Below are positions 46,557 to 57,830 of a stretch of 64,000 nucleotides of DNA, in pieces (position 1 is the stretch's first letter; the number at the start of each line of letters is the position of its first letter). The stretch comes from Okapia johnstoni (taxonomy: Eukaryota; Chordata; Mammalia; Artiodactyla; Giraffidae), in contig CM044306.1 in NCBI GenBank assembly GCA_024291935.2, positions 18,299,001 to 18,363,000 of the forward strand, read 5' to 3'. The notes under the pieces were generated by a model. That model worked only from the letters and a program-made list of their open reading frames with translations, searched no databases and was not told the DNA's origin. A program made the translations under genes and the position numbers.

Positions 46557-47345
46557 ACTTACTGTCAAAATATTTCTAAGTCCCTACAGGTCTTATTCAG
46601 CTTTCATTGAAAGCGCTGATGCCAGACTACGGGATTTAAAAGTTCCCACATTTCCTAAAGGGTTGGAAATGGGGGGGCCAAGGAAAAGTTGGTGGAGACA
46701 CATGTAAAATTTGTATGGAGCCCTACCAGGGGCCCAGCCTGGACACAGAGGCCCAACAACACCTTGACCGCAAGAAAATCTTCTTGTCGACTTGGGAACC
46801 TATGCTGAGACATTCAGAGAAGGCATCAGTGGAGAAAAGCTGAGGGGATGGTGGGTGGACTCAGGCCCATGGGTGGGGCCCAGAGCACGTGCCGCAGCAG
46901 CGCAGGCTCTGAGGACCTCCCCTGCGGGTCTCCCAGGGAGCTGGAACAGGAAGTAAATTCTTTCCCTATCACATCAGGGATAAAGATCTGGTGTCCTGGA
47001 GGCACCTTGGGCCCAGTTTGCTGGGCATGAGGACATGGGCCGGGTGGAGGCAGCCAGCTTCAAGGTTGCAGAAGATTGACAGTGAAGGAGCTAGCACCAG
47101 GGCAGGAGCCAGAGCATGCTGGCTCCCACAGAGCTGGGCCTTGCCAGATTCAACATCTGCCTGGTCCTTCAAAGAAAGTGACTCAGGCCCCCAGGACAAG
47201 GGGAGGAGACTCTCTGCCCTTCCAGACCTTCTCAGCCAGGTAGTGGGAATTTGGCGTGTCCTTGGCTTCTTCCAGGGGGCTGCTGGATGGGATGCTGACT
47301 CAGTTATCTCCCAACCTGGGCCATTATTTTATTTAAAATACAGAG

Positions 47346-47536
47346 CAGGGACTTCCCTGATGGTCCCAGTAGTTAAGAATCCACCTTCCAATGCAAGGGA
47401 CACTGGTTCGATCCCTGGTCGGGGAACTAAGATCCTACATGCTGTGGGACAGCTAGAGAGTGGGTGAACCGCAACAAAAGATCATGCAACTAAGACCTGA
47501 AGCAGAAAATAAATAAATTAAATTAAACACAGAGCA
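47346..47536 (+). repeat. CHR-type SINE
   Basis: Plus-oriented; it begins 'gggacttccctgatggtccc' and is flanked by the direct repeat 'acagagca', once just before it and once after its A-rich tail. Confidence 0.86.
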
Positions 47537-47682
47537 AATAACCCCACCCCTCCCAGTCAACACAAGCACAGCTGTCATTCAGGTGTAATTCCTTAGTCTT
47601 GCTTCTGTGTATATGATGGCCGGTCCATAAAGTTATGTATTCTTCATGACAATGTAAGCATTTTCCATGTTGTTACAGAGCC

Positions 47683-47872
47683 TTCTTTTTTTAAAAAAAT
47701 ATTTATTTATTTGGCTGAGCCAAGTCTTAGTTGCAACACGTGGTATCTTTAGCTGTGTCACGCTAACACTTAGTTGCAGTACGTGGGATCCAGTTCCCTG
47801 ACCTAGGATCAAATCTGGGCCCCCTGCATAGGGAACATGGAGTCTTAGCCACTGGACCACCAGCGAAGTCCC
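47683..47872 (-). repeat. CHR-type SINE
   Basis: Minus-oriented: T-rich head, 'gttgcagtacgtgggatcca', and the terminal 'ccactggaccaccagcgaag'. Confidence 0.86.
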
Positions 47873-48829
47873 AATGCACAGTCTTTATAACCATTACTCC
47901 TGATGGCTGCCCAGGCCACTGGGATGGTGGGCAATGGTTTCCTTAAAAATTGACTATTGTCCTGTGACTCACCCATTAGTCACAATGTCCTATCTGCTTC
48001 TGGACCCAAACCCTGGTCCTCTCAATCTGGTCCCTTACTTTCTGACCTCTTCCTGAATTCTCACTGCTAGGGACTTTTCCCTTTATCTCCCAGTTGGTAT
48101 GTCATACTCATCCCTCAGAACTGACAACTCAGAGAATTCAGGAAAAACCTGAATTCCCATCCATGTGAGACTGCTAGTACATTACAAACAGAAGCTATTA
48201 CACAAGAGGATTATAAAGATTGCCAACTATTTTAATGTTTACACTGAACAGATTGATACATTTATCAGATAATAATATGCTAGGACACTGTCATGAAACT
48301 CACAAGGAATGTACAAATCCATAATGCATCCCAGGTGGTACTGACTGTCCAGGGGTGGAAGACAAGATCAAGGCCAAGTGACAAATGTCCTCTTTCAGTC
48401 TTGTCACAGTTGCTCCCTGGGACTAAGCATGCAACTGCATTTGAAAATAATAGTAGAAGTCTAAATTTGAGACACATTGAGAATATTAGGCCTGTGACAA
48501 TGGCTCTCCAGACAGCCCCCATGCTCATACACAGTTTAAAAAAAATAAGGTAATTCAAAATGCTTCTCTAGAACTGGCCTTTGACGTACCTTCTCAGGCT
48601 GAATATGGCTTCCATCCTCAGATCTCATGCCTTTTTGCTTGAGTACCTCCCCCATCAGGCTCAGATCCTGGGATGCTGCCCCGGGTCACACCTTTGGCTG
48701 TGCAAGTCAGCATTCGGAACATCTGATGGTTTATAATATTTTCATTATTATAAATATGGTGGATGGGGTTCTCTGGCCCTGCCAGCCTCTTTCCCCTCTC
48801 TGTCGTCATCCCTACTGGAGAGTGAGTCT

Positions 48830-49014
48830 TTATTTTTTGTTTTAAAAAAATTGTTTTTAAGTCATTATTGAATTTGTTACAATATTGCTCCTGTCCTATG
48901 TTTTGGGTTTTTGGTCAGGAGGTGTGTGGGATCTTAGTTTATCCACCAGGGGTCAAACCTGTACCCCCTGCATTGAAAGATGAAGTCTTAACCACTTGGC
49001 CACCAGGGAAGTCC
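48830..49014 (-). repeat. CHR-type SINE
   Basis: Minus-oriented: 'ttgaatttgttacaatattg' (the complement of the tail seen at 41460-41485), then 'gtgggatcttagtttatcc' and 'ttggccaccagggaagtcc'. Confidence 0.82.
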
Positions 49015-49788
49015 AGAGAGAGAGTCTTTTAACATCATAGATCATTACAATGATACCTTGAGAATACACCATAATCAGAGAGTCTAATTATGTTGAGGGT
49101 CCTCCACTCAGAGGACAGAGGGAATGCAAGGCAGGTGGTCGTGCCCACGTTGGACATTGAACATCTTTGCCCAGGTGGGTTTTTCTCCATTTAGGATTAT
49201 TTTTTTTCCAGGAGAGGGACATTTCAGTGGTTCCCTAACAGACTGCCTGATTGCTTTCCAGCTGACAGGTACCAGTTTACAATCCCATGACCCAAATAGA
49301 CTGAGAAAAATGTCCCTGTCCGGGCACATATTAATATGCAATAAATAAATGTTTAATAGCAAGCAGAATGGAAAATCCCACAGGCAGTGGGGCAGCATGC
49401 TGTTGCTGGAGAGAGAACATCTGGATTTGTAACCCCTGGGGCCACTTCAAATACATTTGCACAGGATTTAAAGGTCATTAGTAGATGTTGCTAAACCTAA
49501 TTGATAAAATGGATATAGCACACTCTTCAAAGGTCTTAGAGCAGAGGCAGATGGGGTTTTATTCTCAGAAATCCCACAAGGCCTTGACGTTGCAGTGTGA
49601 TCCTCATGGCAGGAATTAATTCAGGGCCCTGCCATCAGAAGGCTTCTGTGGCCACTGCTGTCCCCCACTAATGACTTCTTCCAGATTCAAATTCCTGGGG
49701 TACAAGTCTGATTGCTTTAGCTAGGACAACGGTCACAACAGAATTCCACGAAACAAGAGAGAGGTAACTGTTCAAATAAAACTAGAAG

Positions 49789-49975
49789 GACTTCCCTGGT
49801 GGTCCAGTGGCTAAGACTCTGTGGTCCCAATGTAGGGGGACCAGGTTCAATCCCTGGACAGGGAACTAGATGCCACATGCCGCAACTGAGAGTTTCCATG
49901 CTGCAACTAAAGATCCCACATACTGTAACTAAGAGCTGGCACAGCCAAATAAATATATATATATTTTTTTTAATT
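49789..49975 (+). repeat. CHR-type SINE, first of a tandem pair
   Basis: It starts 'ggacttccctggtggtccag' and ends in (TA)n and a T run. It is preceded and followed by 'aaaactag', which is also the target repeat of the next copy. Confidence 0.87.
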
Positions 49976-49983
49976 AAAACTAG

Positions 49984-50300
49984 GGAGTCTTCCCTAGTGG
50001 TCCAGTGGTGAAGAATCTACCTTGCAATTCAGGGGATACTGGTTCGATCCCTGGTCTGGAAAGATCCCACATGCCTTGGAGCAACTAAGCCCGTGCACCA
50101 CAGCTACTGATCCCACCTTCTAGAGCCCGCACGCCACAACTACTGAAGCCAGCACTCTGCAACAATAGAAGCCGCTGCGATGAGTAGCCCCGAGCACAGC
50201 AACTAGAGGGTAGCCGCTGCTCTCTGTAACTAGAGGAAGCCAGTGTGCAGCAGCGAAGACACAGTGCACCCAAAAATAAATAAATTAATTAAAAAAATTG
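49984..50300 (+). repeat. CHR-type SINE, long form, second of a tandem pair
   Basis: It starts 'gagtcttccctagtggtcca' and includes the long-form region ('ggagcaactaagcccgtgc', 'gcaacaatagaagccgctgc') and the tail 'aaaaataaataaattaatt'. The sequence 'aaactagg' follows. Confidence 0.86.
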
Positions 50301-50364
50301 AAACTAGGATGAAAGCAAGCAGTACTAGCCAAGCTACTAACACACTGGAGGTTACCATGTGCTA

Positions 50365-50760
50365 GGATGGGTTGGCAAAGTATGGTCACAGGCTAGATCT
50401 GAGCCTTTGCCTATTTTTTGCTTTTTGTTTGTTTTAACAGCCTGTGATCTAAGAATGGTTTATACAGATGAACATTTGAAATTGATTTGATGAATTCCAA
50501 TTCAGTGAAAGTTATCCCCTCAAAATCCATTCTTCTCATTAGTAAACCTGTATTACAAAAAAAATTGTTCCAGAATATTATGATTATATTTTAAATTTTG
50601 TCAATAAAAATTTGTGGAAAATTTGTCTACTCCCTTGTTACAAAAGTACACACATAACATTCTTGATTTTTGTCTCTAGGCCCACAAAACCCAAAATATT
50701 TACTCTGATTCCATCAATGATCTCTCTGACCCTTTACAGGAAAAGTTAACTACCTCTCTA
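50365..50760. repeat. Possible old hAT-like DNA transposon
   Basis: The left edge 'gggttggcaaagtatggtc' and the right part 'aaaatatttactctgattcc', then 'ctttacaggaaaagttaac', resemble the ends of an old widespread mammalian DNA element. The interior is too diverged to name. Confidence 0.35.
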
Positions 50761-50784
50761 ATTTTGGTGATCAAAGGATCACCT

Positions 50785-50905
50785 GGAGAGTTGATGGAAC
50801 AGATTCCTGGACCCCAGCCCCAGAAATTCTGATTCATTGCATCAGGATTGGAGCCAAAGATTTTCTAGCAAACTCCCAGGTGATGCTGATGCTGCTGGTG
50901 CAGAA
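50785..50905. repeat. MER5-type hAT remnant
   Basis: It contains 'cccagaaattctgattcatt' and 'caaactcccaggtgatgctg', which are typical of the MER5A interior. Confidence 0.6.
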
Positions 50906-51136
50906 ACTACTCTTTAAACAAAAGTCACCAACAGGTATGCCTTGGGAAGGTGACAAGAATGCAACCCTGAAAGTTCTAGAAAGTACCACCACAGTTCTAG
51001 AACTTCACTTTAAACGTGTTCTTGTGATTTATTTTGAACTAAGGATAGCATTTTCCTTGTACATCTGAAAGGTGTCCTTTGAAGTATTTTTTTGAAAGCT
51101 TCTATAAACCCATATGTGGTGGTTTAGTTGCTAAGT

Positions 51137-51352
51137 GGATTCCCTGGTGGCTCAAACAGTAAAGAGTCTGTCTGCAATGCAGGAGACCTGGGTTCGATCC
51201 TTGGGTCAGGAAGATCCCCTGGAGAAGGAAATGGCAACTCAGTCCAGTATTCTTGCCTAGAAAATCCCAAGGATGGAGGAGCCTGGCAGGCTACATACCA
51301 TGGGGTCACAAAGAGTCGGACACAACTGAACAACTGCACTTTCACTTTTCAC
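51137..51352 (+). repeat. Bov-tA SINE, left arm of inverted pair
   Basis: Full plus-oriented copy ('ggattccctggtggctcaaa' to 'gacacaactgaacaactgc', then a 'ttcactttt' tail). It faces the copy at 51360-51556. Confidence 0.9.
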
Positions 51353-51359
51353 TTTTTCT

Positions 51360-51556
51360 TTCATTGCTAAGTCGTGTCCAACTCTTGCAACCCCATGGAC
51401 TGTAGCCTACTAGGCCTCTGTCCATGGGATTCTCCAGGCAAGAATGGGAATGGGTTGCCATTTCCTTCTCCAGGGGATCTTCCCAGCCCAGGAGTCGAAC
51501 CCAAATCTCCTGCATTGCAGACAGATTTTTTACCAAATGAGCTACGAGGGAAGCCC
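51360..51556 (-). repeat. Bov-tA SINE, right arm of inverted pair
   Basis: Full minus-oriented copy ('gctaagtcgtgtccaactct' to 'gagctacgagggaagccc'). It starts a few bases after the first copy ends and is followed directly by an AT microsatellite. Confidence 0.9.
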
Positions 51557-51557
51557 T

Positions 51558-51560
<3 letters not shown>

Positions 51561-51612
<52 letters not shown>
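51561..51612 (+). repeat. (AT)26 microsatellite
   Basis: An uninterrupted AT dinucleotide run of 52 bp abutting the end of a minus-oriented Bov-tA. Confidence 0.97.
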
Positions 51613-51616
<4 letters not shown>

Positions 51617-51689
51617 TCAATTTATTTTTAAAATGTCTTAATTGTGGCAAAATACCTATAACATAAATTTTACCATCTTGACCATTTTC

Positions 51690-51813
51690 TTTTCATTTTG
51701 GCCACACCTTTCGGCATGCACAATCTTAGTTCCTTGACAAGAGATCGAACTCCTGCTCCCTCCATGGGTGGAAGTAAAAGATGGAGTCTTCTGCTGGACT
51801 GTCAGGGAAGTTC
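51690..51813 (-). repeat. CHR-type SINE
   Basis: Minus-oriented short copy ('ttttggccacacctttcggc', 'ctggactgtcagggaagttc') inside the L1. Confidence 0.82.
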
Positions 51814-52460
51814 CTTAACTGTTTTTAAGTGTACAATTCTATGGCATTAAGTACACTCATATCATTGTGCAACCGTTACCACCATCCATCTCCAGGATGC
51901 TCTTCATCTTGCAAAAATGAAACTCTATACCCATTTAACGATAATTTCTCATTTTCCACCTCCCCTGAACCGCAGCAAGCATCTTTCTACTTTCCTGTCT
52001 CAATGAATTTGACTGCTTCTAGGTACCTCATATAAATGATACAGTGTTTGTTCTTTTTTTATTTCACTTAACCTATCCTCAAGGTTCATTCATGTTGTAG
52101 CCTGTGTGACAATTTCCTTCCTTTCTAAGATGAATAATATTCCACTGTATTCTACCTTTTGTTTATCTATTCATCTGTCATTCATTTGGTTTATCCTTTT
52201 ATTTTGTCTTCCCATTCTGTGGGTTGCATTTTCACTCTGATTATGACCTTTGATTCACTTAAATTTTTAATTTTGATGTAGTCCAATTTATCTATTTGTA
52301 TTTGTTGCCTGTACTATTGGTGTCATAGCCAAGAAAATATCATTGCCAAATACAATGTCATGAAGCTTTTCCATGGTGTTATCTTCTAAGAGCTTTGTAG
52401 TTGTAATTCTTATGTTTAGGTCTTTTACCTGAGTCAATTTTTGAATATAGTATAATGTGA

Positions 52461-52678
52461 AGGGCTTCCCTGGTGGCTCAGTGGTAAAGAATCTGCCTGC
52501 AATGCAGGAGACCTGGGTTTGATCCCTGGATTGGGAAGATCCCCTGGAAGAGGGCATGGCAACCCACTCTAGTATTCTTGCCTAGGGAATCCTATGGACA
52601 GAGGAACCTGGCGGGCTGCAGTCCATAGGGTAGCACAGAGTCGGACACGACTGAAGTGACTAAGCAATAGCAGCAGCA
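52461..52678 (+). repeat. Bov-tA SINE in L1
   Basis: Near-consensus plus-oriented copy ('gggcttccctggtggctcag' to 'gacacgactgaagtgact' with an AGC-rich tail). It is flanked by the duplication 'ataatgtgaa' / 'ataatgtcaa'. Confidence 0.92.
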
Positions 52679-53612
52679 TAATGTCAAAGTCCAACTTCAT
52701 TCTTTTGCATATGGAAGTCCAGTTTTCCCAGTACCACTTGTTGAAAAGATTTTTCTTTCCCCGTTGAATGGTCCTTGCTCCTTTGTCAAAAATCACTTGA
52801 CTCTATATATACGAGTTTGTTTCTGGGCTCTCTATTCTATTCCATTGGTCTAGATGTCTGTGCTAAATGTCTTTACAGTGCTGTTGGATTACTGTAGCTT
52901 TGTAGTAACTTTTGAAATCAAGAAATGTAAGACCTCCAACTTTTTTCTTTTTGAAAATTATTTTGGCTATTCAGGATCCATTGAGATTTCATATGAATTT
53001 CTGGATGGATTTTTCAATTTCTGAAAGAAAAAAGCTATTGGAATTTTGATAGAGATTACACTTAATCTATAGATTGCTTTCAGTAGTGTTGACATCTTAA
53101 TAATACTAAGCTTTGCAATCTATGAACATGAGATTTTTTTTTATTTTTCAGTGTCTTCCTCTCAGCAACATTTTGCAGTTTTCAGTGTACAAGTTCTTGT
53201 ACCTCCTAGGTTAAGTTTATCCCTAAATATTTTATTCTTTTTGATACTATTGCATTAACTGGTTGAGAAGGGTGTCAAGACTGTTTAATGGGGAAAGAAT
53301 AGTTTTTTCAACAAATGGTGCTGGGACAAATAGATAGCCACAGGCAAATGAGTAAATTTGGACCTGTACTCCATGCCATATACAAAAACTAACCTAAAAA
53401 ACGGGTCAAAGACCTAACTGTAAGAGTTAAAAGTATAAAATTCTTAGAAGGAAACATAAATGTATATCTCCATGACCTTGGATTAGAAAATAGCTTCTTA
53501 GATATTACACTAAAAGCACAAGCAGCAAAATTAAAAACTACATCGATCGTACTTTGCCAAAATTTAAAATTTCTGTGTATCAAAGAACAAAATCAAGAAA
53601 GGGAAGAGACAG

Positions 53613-53770
53613 GACTTCCCTGGTGGTCCAGCGGTTAAGACTCTGTGGTTCCATTGGAAGGGGGAACAAGTTCGATCCTTAGCCAAGGAACTAAGATTCT
53701 GCATGCCACGTGACATAGCCAAAAAATTGAAAAAAAAAAAAAAAACCACACATTTTTTTAAAAAAAAAGA
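53613..53770 (+). repeat. CHR-type SINE
   Basis: Plus-oriented copy ('ggacttccctggtggtccag', 'caagttcgatccttagccaa') ending in long A runs. Confidence 0.87.
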
Positions 53771-54019
53771 AAACGAAGAGACAAACTACAAAAAATATTT
53801 GCGGGTCATATATTTGATAAGATTTAGCATCAAGAATATATAATAAACTCTTAAAATTCAAATAGATAAATAACCCAATTTAAAAATGAGGAAAGGATTT
53901 GGATAGACATTTTTTCCAAAGATACACAAACGGTCAATAAGCATGTGATGAGATGATCAACATTATTAGACATTAAGTAAATATGAAACAAACCACAATG
54001 ATATACCATTAGGCACATA

Positions 54020-54232
54020 CTAGGGTCTCAGACAGTAAAGAATCTGCCAACAATGCAGGAGATGTGGGTTTGATCCCTGGGTCAGGAAGATTTCCTGGAG
54101 AAGGAAATGGCTACCCACTCCAGAATTCTTGCCTGGAAAATGCCACGGAAAGAGAAGCCTAACGGGCTACAGTCCATGGAGCTCCAAAGAGTCAGACATG
54201 ACTGAGTGACTAACAATTGCACTTTTCAGGAT
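54020..54232 (+). repeat. Bov-tA SINE
   Basis: Plus-oriented copy ('actagggtctcagacagtaa' to 'gacatgactgagtgactaac') within the L1. Confidence 0.88.
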
Positions 54233-54509
54233 GACAATAATCCAAAAAAAAGGATAATAATAAGTGTTGTCAAGGATGTGGAGGAATTAAGACTCTCACA
54301 CATTGCTGGTTGGAATGTAAAAGGGTGAACGCAGTCCTAGTGGAAAGCAGTTTCACAGCTCCCCAATAGAGATTTGTATTTCTATGGAAATGTCTGTAAA
54401 ACTTCCTAAGCTTTGCTTTTTAGTTAAATTATGCCCTTGTGTCAATGTTCTATTAAATTTCAGTTATGCAAAAGAAAAAAAAAGAATGTCTACAAAATTT
54501 ACAGCCATG

Positions 54510-54625
54510 TAGGGAATGCCCTGGTGCCCTAGTGGTTAGGATTCGTTGCTTTCACTGTGGAGGCCCATGTTTAATCCCTGGTCTGGGAACCATCTCCCAT
54601 GCCACTTGGCACAGCCAAAAAAAAG
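54510..54625 (+). repeat. CHR-type SINE
   Basis: Short plus-oriented copy: 'agggaatgccctggtgccct', 'tttaatccctggtctgggaa', and the tail 'cacagccaaaaaaaagg'. Confidence 0.85.
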
Positions 54626-56200
54626 GAAAAGTAGTAATAGTTCAAACTACTTGCTGGAACCAAGGATGAAACCATATAACAGATAATCCCAGTTAAGTTT
54701 CAGCATCTGTGTGTGCAGAGAAAAAAAGACTCAAAGAAAACACACCAAAACATTATGAAATTATAGGTACTTTGTGTTCTTTTCTCTAAAGCCCATTATT
54801 TGATAAAAGTATTAAATTTAAAAAAAAGACTGCTGCTTCTTTGAGTGCAGTTAAACTTTCAATAATATCTCTCTCGACTTTTTTCCCTCATCAAAGTCAA
54901 TGAGAAAACAGAGCTCACGAGAGAAAAAACACATTAAAAAACTGCTGCTAACAATTAAGACGGAACACAGTCAAGGACACCACAATGGGGCTCTTGGGAT
55001 TAGTGACCGACCTGAACTGGCTGTTTTGACTGGCTGACTTATCAAGAAGTGAATAATACCAGAGACAATCAAATACCGCATGGAAAAGAATTTATAGCAC
55101 CTTTTGTGTTTGTGGTTGGAATGACCGCGGATGTGGTGAAGTCAGAATGTGTATCAGCGACCACAAAATAGATTTAGGTTTTTGTCTTGCAAAATCCATC
55201 TGAACTTCATGGCTCCAGTCAGGCAGCCCAGGGATTAAGTCATTACCCCAGGTAGGGCTTCAGTGAAGGCTAAATCAGATTCAGAGAGAAAAAGCACGCA
55301 GCACCGGGGGGTGTTCAAGAAATGTTGAAATACAATTTCCCAGTGTTTATTGCTGGAAAGAAAAGCTGGAGAGCACAGGAAGCTTTAGAAAAGGGGCTCC
55401 AGATGCTTGATTGTCTACAGAGGGTGAACCAGAAAGAACCAACTGACCTTTTGTTCCCGGAAGTGAGTATTTTCTGCAGCTTCCTGGCTGCCTACTTTGA
55501 GATGGCTTCAATCCCACCAATATATGAGGGATGCTCTCTGGCTGCTCTTTCTCATCTTCGGTGTCCAGGATTACAGGTCATGGTTGAAACTGAATGGCCC
55601 GGGGGCCCTTGGAGTCAGGGACTGTAGCCAGTCTCCATGGCTGCTGGATTATTCTTCCAGAATCCCAGTTACTCATCCTGTTATTCATCTTCTCATAAAC
55701 CTTCATTTTAAAAACCAAAATGAAACAATATATGTAAAGTGCCTGGAACAGCATCTGGCAAAGAGCAAACACTCATTGCATATTAGCAATTGATTGCCAT
55801 TAACTGTCATGATGAAGTCTTCCTAGATATTTTGTGTACATTTTAAAGAATGTGCCAAGGTAAATGATATCAGCTTTTAAATGAGATTTGAACCCCAGGT
55901 TTCCAACAGATATTTGGAAGACCAGGAGAAGCAAGTATTCATAAAACATACAAATGACTCATTATAAATCTTCCCCAAGAAATATTCTATATGAAGACAC
56001 AGCACAGAAATTTGATTTACTTCTACTCTCTCTTGAAAGGCATTATAACACAAACTCCTGAGAGTTGTTTGGAAGCCCCACTCTTTTCCAGTCCTGGGGG
56101 AGACTGTCTCTCCCTCTTTCCACTCTAGGGTATCATCTTCCTGTTTTCTCGTCTATTTTCAGCCACTGTTCAAAGCAAAGTGCTAAATCTCTCTTAAGGG
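54626..56200. other. Largely unique gene-free block
   Basis: No recognised repeat and no exon. 54830-55320 is notable for unusually even, repeat-free sequence with AT-rich motifs such as TTTATAG (near 55090) and ACCACAAAATAG (near 55160). It is a candidate regulatory block 25 kb downstream of SOST. Its short open frames do not resemble any protein I know. Confidence 0.4.
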
Positions 56201-56204
56201 CTCC

Positions 56205-56935
56205 TTTTCTTCCTGTTATTAGTTTCCCAAGGCTGTTGTAACAAAGTTAGTGGTGTGAAATAACACAAATCTATAACCTTACAGTTCTGGAGGTCAGAAG
56301 TCCACAATGGATCAGGATGCCAGCAGGGGAACTTCCCTGGTGGTCCAATGGTTGAGAATCTGCCTGCCAATGCAGGGACACGGGTTCCATTCCTGGTCTG
56401 GGATGATTTCACATGCTTCAGAGCAACTAGGCCTGTGTGCCACAGCTACTGAGCCTGTGCTCCGCAACAACAGAAACTGCCGCAACGAGAAGCCTGCGCA
56501 CCACAACTAGAGAAAGCCCGTGCACAGCCAAAAATAAATACATCAACTGAATCAATTAATTAAAAAAGTAATAAATAAAAATTTAAAAAGATGCTAGCAA
56601 GGCTGTATTCCTATCTGCAGGTGAACACTTTTCTTGCCCCTTGCATCTTCTAGACATGGCCTACGTTCCTTGACTCGTGGCCCCTTCCCTCTTCAAAGCT
56701 GGCAATGGCTGTCTGAGATTTCTCACATCGCATCCCTTGACTCTCACCCTTCTGCTTCCCTCTTTCACACACTGAAGGACCTTTGTGGTCACTTTGGGCT
56801 CCCTGGTTAACCCAGGATGCTCTCCATATCTCTAGATCCTTCCTCACATCTCTAAGTCTCTTTTGCGACAGAAGGTAACATATTCACAGGTTCCAGGCAT
56901 TAGGATGTGGACCTCTGAGGGAGGGGAACTACTCT
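56205..56935 (+). repeat. Ancient interspersed repeat split by SINE
   Basis: A common mammalian repeat pattern ('ggctgttgtaacaaagttag', 'acagttctggaggtcagaag') runs to about 56328. It resumes at 56590 ('tggccccttccctcttcaaa', 'attcacaggttccaggcatt'). I cannot fix the family by eye. Confidence 0.5.
56329..56580 (+). repeat. CHR-type SINE, long form
   Basis: It starts 'ggaacttccctggtggtcca' and includes the long-form region ('gtgccacagctactgagcc', 'aactagagaaagcccgtgc'). The tail is 'aaaaataaatacatcaac'. Confidence 0.87.
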
Positions 56936-57099
56936 GCCAACTACATCTCTTGGTCTTGAAATGTTCCCAGTCGATGTCCAGCCCCACAGTCCTCCTCGTC
57001 ACCTACCCAGGCTCTGCTTGCCCTCGCCCTCTCACCCTCCTGCGGGTCCTTCCTGAAGTACAGGCACTGACTCCTGAGTTGGTTCTGGAGTGTGGGGAA

Positions 57100-57290
57100 G
57101 AGCAGGGATTCTGAAGCCGACTGCTCGTGTCTGTGGGCCCCCGGGTAGCTGTTGGCCCTTGTGTACAGCTCTCAACCTCTCTGTGCCTGTTTCCTCTCAT
57201 ATACAGTGAGGACAAGAGGAGCACCTTCGTCACGGGGCTGTGGTTCACAAGCACGTAGAACAGTGCCCGGCGCTCAGTGCCGTTCTCAGT
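57100..57290 (-). repeat. MIR-like SINE
   Basis: Minus-oriented MIR text: 'ctctcaacctctctgtgcc', 'tgtttcctctcatatacag' and 'gaacagtgcccggcgctcag'. Confidence 0.55.
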
Positions 57291-57305
57291 TAGCTGCTCT
57301 TTTGC

Positions 57306-57439
57306 TTTCTTTTTGGTGGGGGGAGGCCCCCCCCAGACGGTGCAGCATGTGGGATCTTAGTTCCCCGACAAGGGATCGAACCTGCAGCCCCTGCAGTGGA
57401 CATTTGGAATCCTAACCACTGGATCTTCAGGCACGTCCC
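57306..57439 (-). repeat. CHR-type SINE
   Basis: Minus-oriented: 'gtgggatcttagttccccg', 'gggatcgaacctgcagccc' and 'cactggatcttcaggcac'. Confidence 0.85.
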
Positions 57440-57599
57440 TGGCTGCTGCTGTTAATGAGCTCAGAGGCCCACCCTCCTTGGGAACGGCTCCGCTATCCTC
57501 CAGTCTGCCTTCATAAAGGGTGCCTACTTGTTTTTCACTTTGAACAGTTCAAAGACACCCAGAAACTTGGAACATCTTTCTAGCAACTTTATCAACCAC

Positions 57600-57830
57600 T
57601 GTTTTTCCAAATGTCTACTTGCATCAGAATCCCTTGGGGGTGCTTTTAAGAGTACACTTCCCCTGGCGGTTTAGTGGTTAGGACGCAGCACTTTCACTGC
57701 CATGGCCTGTGTTCAGTCCCTGGTTGGGGAACTAAGATCCCACCGTTAGCTGGTGGCACAGCCAAATAAATAAATAAAAGCACATTTGATTCTTCTGCAC
57801 GCTGAAGTTGGAGAACCCTAGTGTGGCATT
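57600..57830. repeat. MER5-type remnant split by CHR-type SINE
   Basis: MER5-like sequence ('catcagaatcccttgggggt' and, after the gap, 'ttgattcttctgcacgctg') is interrupted at 57658-57775 by a plus-oriented CHR-type SINE. The SINE contains 'ggcggtttagtggttaggac' and the tail 'ccaaataaataaataaaag'. Confidence 0.65.

Larger units (their letters stand above)
46557..49788. other. Gene-free region with three CHR-type SINEs
   Basis: SINEs are at 47346-47536, 47683-47872 and about 48830-49014. Between and after them (46.56-47.34, 47.88-48.83 and 49.02-49.79 kb) I see unique sequence with no exon. AT-rich sequence around 48730-48755 contains TTATAAATAT, a near-match to a MEF2 site. Confidence 0.45.
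51630..53260 (-). repeat. Old L1, minus, with nested SINEs
   Basis: Reverse-oriented L1 3' end and ORF2 sequence ('gtacaattctatggcattaa', 'cattggtctagatgtctgt', 'tttgtagtaacttttgaaat'). It is interrupted by a CHR-type SINE at 51690-51813 and a Bov-tA at 52461-52678. It may consist of two L1 pieces joined near 52190. Confidence 0.7.
53263..54345 (+). repeat. Old L1 ORF2 3' part, plus, with nested SINEs
   Basis: Plus-oriented L1 sequence ('acaaatggtgctgggacaaa', 'gggtcaaagacctaactg', 'cacattgctggttggaatg'). It is interrupted by a CHR-type SINE at 53613-53770 and a Bov-tA at 54020-54232. It is oriented opposite to the neighbouring L1. Confidence 0.72.

Noticed and set aside
55322..55627. 101-residue open frame in unique sequence
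   Set aside because: It has no family resemblance, no splice or promoter context, and a length within chance expectation.
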